From Actinomycetospora corticicola (GTDB lineage Bacteria > Actinomycetota > Actinomycetes > Mycobacteriales > Pseudonocardiaceae), in contig NZ_JACCBN010000001.1 in NCBI RefSeq assembly GCF_013409505.1, positions 5,456,001 to 5,520,000 on the forward strand: a DNA stretch of 64,000 nucleotides, read 5' to 3'. The position numbers and the translations under genes were made by a program. The notes under the pieces were generated by a model. That model had not been told where the DNA came from. It saw only the letters and a program-made list of their open reading frames with translations, and made no database searches. Positions 37,176-45,125 of this stretch are shown here, piece by piece. The first letter of the stretch is position 1. Each line of letters begins with the position of its first letter.

Positions 37176-38716
37176 CGACCGATCATCTCGGACACCATGT
37201 CGTGGCTGACCTCGGAGAGGCCCGTGAGGTCGCGGACCACCCGGATGCGGTCGCAGAATTCGGCGTACTGCGGCAGGTCACAGGCCCCGAGGCCCCACGA
37301 GTACCGCGGCTCCGGGGTGAGCCAGATGGTCTCCCGAGCCCGCCGCGAGATCTCGGCGAACGCCTCGATGTTCGGGTCGTTCCCGTTGCCGCGCCCGTCC
37401 CCGAGCACGATGACGGTGGAGCGCCGGTTCACGGCGGAGGCGTGGTCCTCGAGGAACGTCCCGAAGGCCTCGCCGTAGTTCGAGTTGGCGTCCACGTCGA
37501 GCATGTCGCCGCCGAAGATCAGCCCGAGGGCGTCCTCGACGGTGTGGTCGGAGAACAGGTCGGTGACCTCGACCAGCTCGCCGACGAAGGCGAACGACCG
37601 GACCTGGCCGAACATGTCCTGCAGCCCGTGCACGAGGTGCAGGGTGAAGCGTGCCGTCGCCCGCACCGAGAGCGACACGTCCGCGAGGATCACCAGGCGG
37701 GGCTTGTCCTCGGTGCGGCTCACCGTGACCGGGGTGAACGGGATGCCGTCGAAGCGCATGTTGCGGCGCATCGTGCGGCCGGCGTCGATCCGCCCGCGGG
37801 GCGACTGGCGGCGTCGGTGGGTCAGTGCGCCGTGCAGGGTCTTCGCGAGCCGGCGCAGCGAGTCCTCGAGCTGCTGGCGCTCGTGCTCCTCGGCCCGGTC
37901 GACCTCGGCCTTGTGGGCCTCCTCGTCGGCGTGCCCGCCGTCGACGACCCGCTGCTCGATCTCCATGAGCCGCTCGAGGTGCCGCTTGATCGCCTCGGGC
38001 AGGTTCTCGAGCATCCCGGCGAGCCGGCGGCGGAGTGCCATCGCGTCGGACTCGTCGCCCTCGTCGTCGATCCCGTCCTCGACGCCCTGCAGCCACCCGA
38101 GGAGGGCCTCCTGCTGGGCGACGTTGAGGTCGGCGTCGACCTTCGTGCCCGACGCCGTCGCGATGTCGCCGGGCAGGCCGCCGCCGTGCAGGCGGTCGGT
38201 CTCGATCTGGACCTTCTCGCCGGTGTTGGTCTGGTCGGTGGCGCCGTCCTTGGAGAAGACGATCTCGTCGGTCATCGCCGCGAGGTCGATCTTGTTGGCC
38301 TCCTGGTGCAGGTTGTACTGCTGCGCCATGTCCTCCGGGTCGAAGAACTGCTTGATGTCGACCGGCTTGCCGTGCTCGTGGCCCTGCTCCGGGGTCTCCG
38401 ACGGCTCGTCGGAGAGCGTGAAGTCGTTCAGCGTCCCGTCGTCGGAGAGGTCCTCGTGGCCGTGCCCGTGGCCGTGCCCGGTGTCGGACTTCCCGATCTT
38501 CACCAGGGCGAAGAAGGCGTCGAAGATCTCGTCGAAGGTGGCCTCGTCGCGGATGTCCTTGATGAGGGACACCTGCAGCGCGGCCTTCAGCGTCGGCCGG
38601 TCGGCCAGCACGCCGGGTTCGCGGGCGCACCGCATCGCGTCGAGGACCTCCGAGGTGGAGATCCGGACCTGACGGATGCGCAGGAGCCGCACGAAGCGGT
38701 GGATCGTGGCCTCCAT
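37172..38716 (-). CDS. VWA domain protein of the mno operon
   Basis: A 514-residue soluble protein. The N-terminal domain (1-85) precedes a His-Gly stretch (GHGHGHGHE, about 80-88), a charged helical middle (about 200-300) and a C-terminal VWA domain with MIDAS DVSLS (near 346-350) and LGDGRGNGNDPN. Together with the neighbouring MoxR ATPase it forms the kind of pair that loads metals into dehydrogenases; the client here is probably the Mno methanol dehydrogenase (inference). The ATG follows GGGAGG. It overlaps the methyltransferase gene by 4 bp. Confidence 0.85.
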   Translation of the reverse strand: MEATIHRFVRLLRIRQVRISTSEVLDAMRCAREPGVLADRPTLKAALQVSLIKDIRDEATFDEIFDAFFALVKIGKSDTGHGHGHGHEDLSDDGTLNDFTLSDEPSETPEQGHEHGKPVDIKQFFDPEDMAQQYNLHQEANKIDLAAMTDEIVFSKDGATDQTNTGEKVQIETDRLHGGGLPGDIATASGTKVDADLNVAQQEALLGWLQGVEDGIDDEGDESDAMALRRRLAGMLENLPEAIKRHLERLMEIEQRVVDGGHADEEAHKAEVDRAEEHERQQLEDSLRRLAKTLHGALTHRRRQSPRGRIDAGRTMRRNMRFDGIPFTPVTVSRTEDKPRLVILADVSLSVRATARFTLHLVHGLQDMFGQVRSFAFVGELVEVTDLFSDHTVEDALGLIFGGDMLDVDANSNYGEAFGTFLEDHASAVNRRSTVIVLGDGRGNGNDPNIEAFAEISRRARETIWLTPEPRYSWGLGACDLPQYAEFCDRIRVVRDLTGLSEVSHDMVSEMIGR

Positions 38717-38753
38717 CGGGGGCCTCCCTTCGCTGGTGGGTCGACCCCGACGG

Positions 38754-40028
38754 CTAGAGCGCGCGCTTCTTGCCCAGCCCGAACGACCGGTTGCCCTGCG
38801 AGGAGCTGACCTTGCGCGGGTTGGTCGGGTTCCTGTCCGAGCCGGTCCGCGCGGCCTCCTGGTTGTCCCGGCCCGGCGCGCCGTAGACGCCGGCGTGGCG
38901 CCCCGGCTCGTCCTTCGCCGCGCGCACCGCGCGCCCGTCGGGGCCGTCCTCGTCGTCGCTCACCGGCGCGGGGCCCGTGGAACGACCGTTCGTGGGGGCG
39001 TCGTGGGAGTGGTCGCCGTCGTGGCCATGACCGTGCCCGTGGCCATGACCGTGGCCGTGCGCGGCGTCGTCGATCGTGGCGTTCGGGTCGACGAGGCCGG
39101 GGAGGGCGTTGAGCGCCTTCGTCACGTCCTTGTCGTACTTCACGACGACGCTGACGGTGTCGGAGAGGATCTGCGAGTTGAGGTCGTCGATGCCGAGCAC
39201 CGCAAGCGTCCGCGCCCAGTCGATGGTCTCCGAGATCGACGGCGCCTTGCGCAGCTCGAGCTCGCGCAGGCCGCGGACGACCTCGACCAGCTCGCGCGCG
39301 GCGGCCTCGGGCAGCCCGGTGTTCTTCGACCGGACGATGTCGAGCTCGCGCTCCGCCGTCGGGTAGTCGAGGAACAGGTGCAGGCAGCGGCGCTTGAGGG
39401 CGGCGGCCAGATCGCGCGTGTTGTTGCTGGTGAGGATGACGTACGGGGCGTTCTTCGCCATGAAGGTGCCGACCTCGGGCACCGAGATCTGGAACTCGCC
39501 GAGGGTCTCCAGCAGCACGGCCTCGAGGGCCTCGTCGGCGCGGTCGACCTCGTCGATCAGCAGCACGACCGGCTCGTCGGACCGGATGGCCTCGAGCAGC
39601 GGGCGCGGGGCGAGGAAGCGCTCGGAGAAGAAGACGGAGTCCTGCGCGCCGATGCGGTCGACGGCGGTGGGGATGTCGGGGGCGTCCTCGACGACCTGCC
39701 CGATCTTCTCCCGCAGGATCTGGGTGTAGAGCAGCTGCTTGCCGTAGTCCCACTCGTAGAGGGCCTTGGTCTCGTCCTGGCCCTCGTAGCACTGCAGGCG
39801 CAGGAACTTCCGCCCGGTCGCGACGGCGAGCATCTTCGCCAGCTCGGTCTTCCCGACGCCGGCGGGGCCCTCCAGCAGGAGCGGCTTCTCCAGCCGGGTG
39901 AGCAGGAAGACCGTCGTGGCCAGGCGTCGGTCGGCGATGTAGCCCTGGGCCGCGAGCGCCTCGACGACGTCGTCGACGGACTCGAAGGTGCTCGTGGTCG
40001 TCGTGGGCTGCTCGGACGTGCTGGTCAC
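38754..40028 (-). CDS. MoxR-family AAA+ ATPase of the mno operon, with poly-His tail
   Basis: A 424-residue ATPase with Walker A GPAGVGKT (54-61), Walker B LLIDEVDRADEALEAVLL and sensor-1 VILTSNNTRDLAAALKRRCL. After the ATPase core, near 320-345, comes a run of seven Gly-His dipeptides followed by DGDHSHD, likely a metal-binding tail, then a basic C-terminus ending KKRAL. GTG 40028 follows AGGAGAGG; the frame is open further upstream but lacks a good start. Only 37 bp separate it from the VWA gene. MoxR was first named from methanol dehydrogenase systems, which fits the adjacent mno. Confidence 0.88.
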   Translation of the reverse strand: MTSTSEQPTTTTSTFESVDDVVEALAAQGYIADRRLATTVFLLTRLEKPLLLEGPAGVGKTELAKMLAVATGRKFLRLQCYEGQDETKALYEWDYGKQLLYTQILREKIGQVVEDAPDIPTAVDRIGAQDSVFFSERFLAPRPLLEAIRSDEPVVLLIDEVDRADEALEAVLLETLGEFQISVPEVGTFMAKNAPYVILTSNNTRDLAAALKRRCLHLFLDYPTAERELDIVRSKNTGLPEAAARELVEVVRGLRELELRKAPSISETIDWARTLAVLGIDDLNSQILSDTVSVVVKYDKDVTKALNALPGLVDPNATIDDAAHGHGHGHGHGHGHDGDHSHDAPTNGRSTGPAPVSDDEDGPDGRAVRAAKDEPGRHAGVYGAPGRDNQEAARTGSDRNPTNPRKVSSSQGNRSFGLGKKRAL

Positions 40029-40155
40029 GCGGGGATCCTCTCCTGCGGCGGTCGTTCGGGGAACGCGGGGGAGACGCAGCGCAGCGGAGCTCGACCCGAC
40101 GTGCCGGTGCCCGGCGAACCGTAAACGGTCCGCCGGGCACCGGGGAATGCGTCGC

Positions 40156-41448
40156 TCAGCTGAGCAGGTCGTCCAGGTCGCCGTTGAGGCAGTGGTCGAC
40201 CACGGGGCGCACCGTCGTGAAGGTGCACTCCTTCGGGTTGCCCGGGGTGCAGGCGTCACCGAGGACGTGGTTGGTGATGCGGTCCACGTCGGCGTCGTTA
40301 CCCGTGATGGTCTTCTCGTTCTCGTAGAACTTGGTCGGGCCGGTGCCCAGACGGTTCTTCGAGTACGAGTCCTGGGTGACGTCGGTGAACTTCTCCGGGA
40401 TGCCCACGTCGCGGAGCAGTCGGATGGAGGCGGCGAGCGCGGCCTCCGCGGCCTGCACGTCGGTCATGTGCGTGGTGTCCACGCCCATGGCCTCGGCGAT
40501 CTTCGCGAAGCGCTTGTAGGCGACCGGCATGTTGAACGCCCACACGCGGGGGAGCGCGATGGCGTTGTTCAGGCCGTGGTGGGTGTCGTAGAAGGCCGAC
40601 ACCGCGTGCGAGATCGAGTGGATGATCCCGAGGCCACCGGAGTTGAACGCCTGGGCGGCGATGTACTGCGCGTACATCATGCCCTCGCGGCCGGGGAGGT
40701 CCTGGCCGTTCCACACCGCGGCGCGGAGGTTCTGCGCGGTGAGCTCGATGGCCCGCAGCGCGTTGCCGAGGCTCGGCTCGAAGTTCAGGCGCGAGACGTA
40801 GGGCTCACTGGCGTGCGCGAGGACGTCGAACCCGCACTGGGCGGTGAAGTCGATCGGGCAGTCGTAGTAGAGCACCGGGTCGTCGATGGCCAGCGAGGTC
40901 ACCGAGTTGTCGTCGAAGGCGACGTACTTGTGCGGGTTGTTCGGGTCCGTCGTGGTGTCGGTGATGACGTAGGCCCACGAGGTCTCCGAGCCGGTGCCGG
41001 CCGTCGTCGAGACCGCGATGTGCGGCGGGTTCTTCGGGTTCTCGGACTGATTGAAGCCCTCGAACTCGTTGACGTTGCGGCCGTCGTGCGCCACCGAGAT
41101 GCGGGCGCCCTTGCAGGCGTCGTGCGAGGAGCCGCCGCCGATGGAGACGAAGCTGTCACAGGAGTTCTCCTGGTACAGCTTCACCGCGTCCATGACGTTG
41201 TAGTCCTTGGGGTTCGACTCGACCTGGTCGTAGATGACCGTCTCGATGCCGTGCCACTTCATGGACTCGCTGATCTTGTGGACGATGTCGGTACCGCGCA
41301 GGCCCGACGTCATGATCAGCGTCTTCTTGAAGCCCATCTTCAGGGCCTCGGGGCCGATCAGCTCGTGCGAACCCGGGCCGAGGAGCGCCCGGGGGAACGG
41401 GTGGAACTCCTTGATGGGGAACGGCTTGAGCAGCTCGTCGACCTGCAT
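40156..41448 (-). CDS. mno: NDMA-dependent methanol dehydrogenase (Mno/Mdo), mycofactocin-linked
   Basis: A 430-residue iron-type alcohol dehydrogenase of the actinobacterial Mno group. It oxidises methanol and other short alcohols with tightly bound NAD(P) that is recycled through mycofactocin in the cell (family knowledge). SIGGGSSHDACKGARI and STTAGTGSETSWAYV form the nucleotide site; metal ligands lie in QCGFDVLAHASEPYVSR and GIIHSISHAVSAFYDTHHG. The N-terminus MQVDELLKPFPIKEF is characteristic. The ATG follows GAGAGG. It is probably the first gene of the operon mno-moxR-vwa-methyltransferase, 3.2 kb from the mycofactocin genes. Confidence 0.95.
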   Translation of the reverse strand: MQVDELLKPFPIKEFHPFPRALLGPGSHELIGPEALKMGFKKTLIMTSGLRGTDIVHKISESMKWHGIETVIYDQVESNPKDYNVMDAVKLYQENSCDSFVSIGGGSSHDACKGARISVAHDGRNVNEFEGFNQSENPKNPPHIAVSTTAGTGSETSWAYVITDTTTDPNNPHKYVAFDDNSVTSLAIDDPVLYYDCPIDFTAQCGFDVLAHASEPYVSRLNFEPSLGNALRAIELTAQNLRAAVWNGQDLPGREGMMYAQYIAAQAFNSGGLGIIHSISHAVSAFYDTHHGLNNAIALPRVWAFNMPVAYKRFAKIAEAMGVDTTHMTDVQAAEAALAASIRLLRDVGIPEKFTDVTQDSYSKNRLGTGPTKFYENEKTITGNDADVDRITNHVLGDACTPGNPKECTFTTVRPVVDHCLNGDLDDLLS

Positions 41449-41678
41449 CGCGATCCTCTCGTCGTCTGGTGAGACCCGCCTGGGACTCGAGCCGGTCTCT
41501 CGTCGGGCCGGACGCTAGGCGTGCCCCAGGTCACCAGGCGAGGGTCACACCGTGATCCCGTTCACGGAGGCGGGAGATCACCTGCACCTTCGGAGGGTTT
41601 CGCGGGCTGCCCTTCGTACCGCGCTCGCTCAGCGCTGCAGTTGCCAGCATTTTGCGACAGTTCCGCGGGGTTCGTCCA
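41449..41678. promoter_or_regulatory. mno promoter region with a 6-6-6 palindrome
   Basis: A divergent gap of about 230 bp. CCGTGA-TCCCGT-TCACGG (41550-41567) is a perfect palindrome about 100 nt upstream of mno and could bind the NarL-type regulator encoded at 26013 or MftR. No clear -10 or -35 element is seen. Confidence 0.45.
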
Positions 41679-42401
41679 GTGATCGCGGGGAACCTCGTCG
41701 GGGTGGACAGTGCGGACCTCTCCGGGCGGACGGCGGTGGTCACCGGCGCGAGCCGCGGCCTCGGGCGGGAGATCGCCCTCGGCCTCGTGACGGCGGGGGC
41801 GCGCGTCATCGGGATCGCGCGGCCGGGCTCGGCGGTGCCCGACGAGGTCGAGGCCCTGCCGCTCGACCTCGCCGACGTCGAGGCGATCGCCGGGGCGGTC
41901 GGCGACGTCGGGGACGTGGACGTGCTGGTCAACGCGGCCGCCGTCATGAGCGCGCGCCGGTCCAAGACCCTCGAGGTGTCCCTGGACGACTGGCGGGCCG
42001 TCCGCGACATCGACCTCGACGCCCCGTTCGCGCTGATCTCGGCGTTCGTGCCCGGGATGGCGCAGCGTCGGTGGGGGCGAGTGGTGAACGTCAGCGCCTG
42101 CCTCGGGCGCATGACCGGGCCCGGGACGGCCGGTGGCCTCGCGCCCTACCGCGTCGCCAAGGCGGGGCTGAACGCGATGACCCGCAACCTCGCCCACGAG
42201 CTCGGCAACGGCCGCAAGGGCGTGCTGATCGACGCCACCTGTCCCGGCCACTGCCGCACCGACATGGGCGGTCCGGACGCGCCGCGCTCGATCGAGGAGG
42301 GCGCCGACACCGCCATCTGGCTCGCCGGCCGCGACGCCACCCTCTCCGACCCGCCGCCCACGGGGCGGTTGTGGGAGGACCGCACCGAGGTGCCCTGGTA
42401 G
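41679..42401 (+). CDS. Short-chain dehydrogenase/reductase
   Basis: A roughly 240-residue classical SDR: TGASRGLGREIA for NAD(P), NAA in LVNAAAVMSAR, catalytic Ser in VVNVSACLGR, YRVAKAG for the Tyr-Lys pair, and PGHCRTDMGG. It ends with PPPTGRLWEDRTEVPW, a tail seen in SDRs of this subgroup. It lacks the insertions of typical mycofactocin-coupled SDRs, so ordinary NAD(P) use is likely. The start is uncertain (GTG 41679 chosen; GTG 41703 or TTG 41652 possible). It is divergent from mno. Confidence 0.82.
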   Translation: MIAGNLVGVDSADLSGRTAVVTGASRGLGREIALGLVTAGARVIGIARPGSAVPDEVEALPLDLADVEAIAGAVGDVGDVDVLVNAAAVMSARRSKTLEVSLDDWRAVRDIDLDAPFALISAFVPGMAQRRWGRVVNVSACLGRMTGPGTAGGLAPYRVAKAGLNAMTRNLAHELGNGRKGVLIDATCPGHCRTDMGGPDAPRSIEEGADTAIWLAGRDATLSDPPPTGRLWEDRTEVPW

Positions 42402-42456
42402 GTCCTTCCCGACGGCGGGTGGGGTCGTCTCCGGGTCGCGCGCTCGGCTCGGCTCG

Positions 42457-42521
42457 GTGGTCAACGGACCCTCGGCGGGCTCACGAGGGGTTCGGGAGCC
42501 CGATGAGGGTCCGTTGATCAC
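42457..42521. repeat. Palindromic hairpin (GTGATCAAC family), left flank of the DUF559-like gene
   Basis: A 17-nt arm at 42457-42473 pairs with 42505-42521 with one mismatch (GTGGTCAACGGACCCTC against GTGATCAACGGACCCTC), enclosing a second stem CGGGCTC/GAGCCCG. It covers the stop codon of the gene on the minus strand and lies after the SDR gene, so it can act as a terminator. A similar hairpin is on the other side of the same gene. Confidence 0.75.
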
Positions 42522-43387
42522 GCGGCGAGGCGCCGGAGGACCCGGACGGCGAGCCGGTCGAACGCCTTCGGGTCGTGCACCATCGCGGACGTCACCCGCA
42601 CGACGGTCCAGCCGACGTCGAAGAGGTCGCCGTCCCGGAACGCGTCACGGTTCTGCCCGGTGATGTCGCGGTGGCTCGGCCCGTCGTACTCGAGGGCGAG
42701 CTTCGCGTGAGGCCAGGAGAGGTCGGGGTGGACGTACCGGCCGGTCAGCAGCAGGACGGGATGCTGGCACACCGCCGGAGGCACGCCCCGTGCGAGCAGG
42801 CCGAGGCGGAGCCGGGTCTCGGGCAGCGACTGCGCCAGCGGGTTCATCAGCTCGAGGACCTCCCGGACCTGAACGATCCCGCGGACCCCGGAATGCGCGT
42901 CGGCCACCGCCCGAAGGTCGTCGGCCGTGAACTTCTTCGCGAAAGCGAGGGCATCGACGGCGGCCACGGCCTCGACGAGCGGGGTGCGGCGGGCGAGGTC
43001 GAACGCCGTGCGCACGGGCGACGTGAGGTGTGCGCCGAGGGCGACCACCCGCTCCCCGGGGGCGAGGACGTCGACGCGCACGGTCACGCCGTCCGGTGGG
43101 TTCCGGCACCGGCGGCCGAGGATGACCTCGCGGTCGTCCCAGGGGCAGTCCGCTCCGTGGGCGAGGGCGGCCAGCGGACCGGCGACGACGCCGCGCCCGT
43201 TGCTCCAGAAGTGCAGGGCCTGCACCCGGAGCCGGATGTCCTCGAGATCGGTGTCGGCGCCGACGTACGTGTCCGGGTACAGCCGGATGAAGTCGGGCCC
43301 TCGCAGCCGGTCGGGGGTCAGCGCGCCGAGGCGCACCGCGACCGTGCCGCGGAAGGGTTGGGTGGTCGTCCTCGACAGGTGCGTCAC
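42518..43387 (-). CDS. DUF559/Vsr-like putative endonuclease domain protein
   Basis: A 289-residue protein. The N-terminal part resembles an AbiEi-like winged-helix and transcription-regulator region (RLYPDTYVG, VVAGPLAALAHGAD). The C-terminal part (VHPDLSWPHAKLALEYDGPSH, then FDVGWTVVRVTS) has the D-x(n)-E-Y-D pattern of very short patch repair-like nucleases (DUF559). Such proteins are abundant paralogs in actinobacteria with no defined function. GTG 43387 is chosen because it gives THLSRTTTQPFRG at the start. Long hairpins of one sequence family flank both ends. Confidence 0.72.
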   Translation of the reverse strand: MTHLSRTTTQPFRGTVAVRLGALTPDRLRGPDFIRLYPDTYVGADTDLEDIRLRVQALHFWSNGRGVVAGPLAALAHGADCPWDDREVILGRRCRNPPDGVTVRVDVLAPGERVVALGAHLTSPVRTAFDLARRTPLVEAVAAVDALAFAKKFTADDLRAVADAHSGVRGIVQVREVLELMNPLAQSLPETRLRLGLLARGVPPAVCQHPVLLLTGRYVHPDLSWPHAKLALEYDGPSHRDITGQNRDAFRDGDLFDVGWTVVRVTSAMVHDPKAFDRLAVRVLRRLAA

Positions 43388-43438
43388 ATGGGTTCGGACG
43401 CAGCCCGGGGCGCGGTGGATCCGTTTTTCTCGCCGCGC

Positions 43439-43503
43439 GTGATCAGCAGTCCCGTAGCGGGCCGACAAGGGTGCCGCGAGCCCGCCAGGGGTCTGTTGAT
43501 CAG
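43439..43503. repeat. Palindromic hairpin (GTGATCAAC family), right flank of the DUF559-like gene
   Basis: GTGATCAGCAGTCCC (43439-43453) pairs imperfectly with GGGGTCTGTTGATCAGC (43487-43503), enclosing GCGGGC/GCCCGC. The outer arm shares TGATCA-C-GACCC with the element at 42457-42521. Confidence 0.65.
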
Positions 43504-43587
43504 CGGAATGAGGCGCACGGCGGGGAGGCGCGCTGGTGGGAAGGCGCAGCAGCCGGAGCGAGCCGGAACGACCGACCCGACCCGACG

Positions 43588-43965
43588 TCAGGACGCGGCG
43601 AGGGCGGCCCGGGCGAGGTCGAGGGCGCGCTCGGGGGCGACCCCGAGGTCGTGCATGCGGGTGGCGAAGGCCCGGGCGGCCTCGCGGGCCTCGTCGGGAC
43701 CGTCCGAGGACTCGACGACGAACGTGCCGAGGCGGCCGCGGGTCTCCACGACGCCCGCCGCCTCGAGCTCGCGGTAGGCGCGGGCGACGGTGTTGGCGGC
43801 GAGGCCGAGGTCGACGGCGAGCCGGCGGACCGCGGGCAGGCGGGTGTGGGCGGGCAACGTGCCGTCGTGCACCAGCGCCGTGACCGACGCCCGCACCTGC
43901 TCGTAGGGCGCCACGGACGACGACGGGTCGACGTCGATCAGCGAGGTCGGGTCCGGTGCGGTCAT
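43588..43965 (-). CDS. GntR-family regulator, YtrA-like
   Basis: A 125-residue protein with a single GntR winged helix (about 12-75: PYEQVRASVTALVHDGTL, LPAVRRLAVDLGLAANTVARAYRELEAAGVV) and a short C-terminal helical dimerization part, as in the YtrA subfamily. The ATG at 43965 overlaps the mftR stop by 4 bp, so it is co-transcribed with mftR. Its targets are unknown; being in one operon suggests a role in mycofactocin regulation. Confidence 0.85.
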   Translation of the reverse strand: MTAPDPTSLIDVDPSSSVAPYEQVRASVTALVHDGTLPAHTRLPAVRRLAVDLGLAANTVARAYRELEAAGVVETRGRLGTFVVESSDGPDEAREAARAFATRMHDLGVAPERALDLARAALAAS

Positions 43966-44531
43966 CCGAACCCGCGCCCCAGGTCGTCGAAGGCGGCCAC
44001 GACGAGGGACCGTAGCTCGGCGTCGGGGGAGGCCAGCCACACCGTGAACACGCCGCGCATGGCGGCCACGACGACGCGGGCGAAGACCTGGGGGCGCAGC
44101 TCGTCGGGGGACTGGCGCCACCGCGCGGCCGCGTCGAGCGCCACGGCGGCCTCCCACGCCTCGTAGCGGACGGCGGCCCGGGCGGCGACCTCCGGCACCG
44201 TCTCGATGAGCGCCAGGCGGCGGCGCAGCGCCGGTTCGTCGCCGGGCGAGTAGGTGTTGACCTGCAGGAACGCCTGGCGGGCGGCCGAGGTGGGGTCGGC
44301 GGTCGGGGGCACCTCGGCGAGGGCGGCGACCAGCGCGGCGAGGGCGTCGTCGAGCTGACCGAGGACGACGTCCAGCTTCGTCGGGAAGTAGCGGAAGAAC
44401 GTGCGGCGGCCGACCCCGCCCGCCGCGGCGAGGTCGTCGACGGTGACCGCGTCGAACCCGCGCACCGTGAACAGCTCCAGCGCGACCGCCTCGAGGCGGC
44501 GGGCCCGGAGCGTTCGAGTGGCAGAGGTCAC
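43962..44531 (-). CDS. mftR: MftR: TetR-family regulator of the mycofactocin locus
   Basis: A 189-residue TetR-type repressor. The DNA-binding domain (about 12-58) has LFTVRGFDAVTVDDLAAAGGVGRRTFFRYFPTK, close to the MftR consensus. It is divergent from mftA with a 172-bp gap, the standard position of mftR. In M. smegmatis MftR binds the mft promoter and is released by long-chain acyl-CoA. GTG 44531 is the likely start; the frame continues upstream without support. A perfect palindrome at 44643-44657 is the probable operator. Confidence 0.9.
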   Translation of the reverse strand: MTSATRTLRARRLEAVALELFTVRGFDAVTVDDLAAAGGVGRRTFFRYFPTKLDVVLGQLDDALAALVAALAEVPPTADPTSAARQAFLQVNTYSPGDEPALRRRLALIETVPEVAARAAVRYEAWEAAVALDAAARWRQSPDELRPQVFARVVVAAMRGVFTVWLASPDAELRSLVVAAFDDLGRGFG

Positions 44532-44642
44532 CCGATCAGTGTGCCCCGTGCTGGGACGCCCTCTCCTCGCGCGTAGCAAACGAGACCGCGATCACGCCCC
44601 GCCCGATCGGTCGGGACGGACCGTCCACGACGACCGTGTGAA

Positions 44643-44657
44643 TGGCACCCAGTGCCA
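44643..44657. promoter_or_regulatory. Candidate MftR operator
   Basis: TGGCAC-CCA-GTGCCA, a perfect 6-3-6 palindrome 47 nt upstream of mftA and about 110 nt from the mftR start. It is the only such site in the divergent gap. Confidence 0.6.
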
Positions 44658-44703
44658 GTTAGCGTCCGACGCGTCCCGAGGTGGTCGAACGCAGGAGGTC
44701 GGT

Positions 44704-44793
44704 ATGGCTGAGCCCACGCACGAGGAGACCCCGCTGGTCGAGGAGACCCTCGTCGAGGAGGTCTCGATCGACGGCATGTGCGGCGTCTACTGA
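44704..44793 (+). CDS. mftA: MftA: mycofactocin precursor peptide
   Basis: A 29-residue ribosomal precursor ending IDGMCGVY. MftC acts on the C-terminal Val-Tyr, and the C-terminal core becomes the redox headgroup after MftE cleavage. The body is acidic (EETPLVEETLVEEVS), the part recognised by MftB. The ATG has AGGAGGT 4 nt upstream. Its stop overlaps the mftB start (TGATG). The last eight residues match the known mycofactocin core exactly, so the assignment is secure despite the small size. Confidence 0.97.
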   Translation: MAEPTHEETPLVEETLVEEVSIDGMCGVY

Positions 44794-45125
44794 TGACCGC
44801 GGCACCGGTGGAGGCCCCCACGGCCTCGTCCCTGGAGGCCTCCACCGGCGCCTTCGACCCCGCCCGCCCGTACCGGCTCTCGACGTCGGTCTCGGTGCGT
44901 CCGGAGTCGTTCGGCGCCCTCGTCTACGACTTCCACACCCGCCGGCTGTCGTTCCTCAAGACCCGGGCCCTCGTCCGGGTCGTGGAGGCGCTCGCCGAGC
45001 ACCCCGACGTCCACGGCGCCCTCGAGGCCGCCGAGGTCCCGCCGGAGCAGTGGGAGCAGTACCTCAAGGCACTCGCCGGGCTCGCGAAGGCGGGCACGAT
45101 CCAGCCGCGGGAGACCACCACATGA
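44793..45125 (+). CDS. mftB: MftB: mycofactocin precursor-binding chaperone
   Basis: A 110-residue PqqD-like peptide-binding protein that presents MftA to MftC. The family segments YRLSTSVSVRPESFGALVYDF, LSFLKTRALVRVVEAL and a C-terminal YLKALAGLAKAGTIQP are present. The ATG lies in the mftA stop, and the gene overlaps mftC by 4 bp (ATGA). An ATG at 44778 inside mftA is in frame, but 44793 is the coupled start. Confidence 0.94.
   Translation: MTAAPVEAPTASSLEASTGAFDPARPYRLSTSVSVRPESFGALVYDFHTRRLSFLKTRALVRVVEALAEHPDVHGALEAAEVPPEQWEQYLKALAGLAKAGTIQPRETTT

Noticed and set aside
41679..42401. SDR as a mycofactocin-coupled dehydrogenase
   Set aside because: It is about 240 residues and lacks the extra segments of mycofactocin-coupled SDRs.
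43588..43965. GntR gene as a second mycofactocin-specific regulator
   Set aside because: It overlaps mftR, but no known mycofactocin regulator of this family is recognised; kept as a generic GntR.
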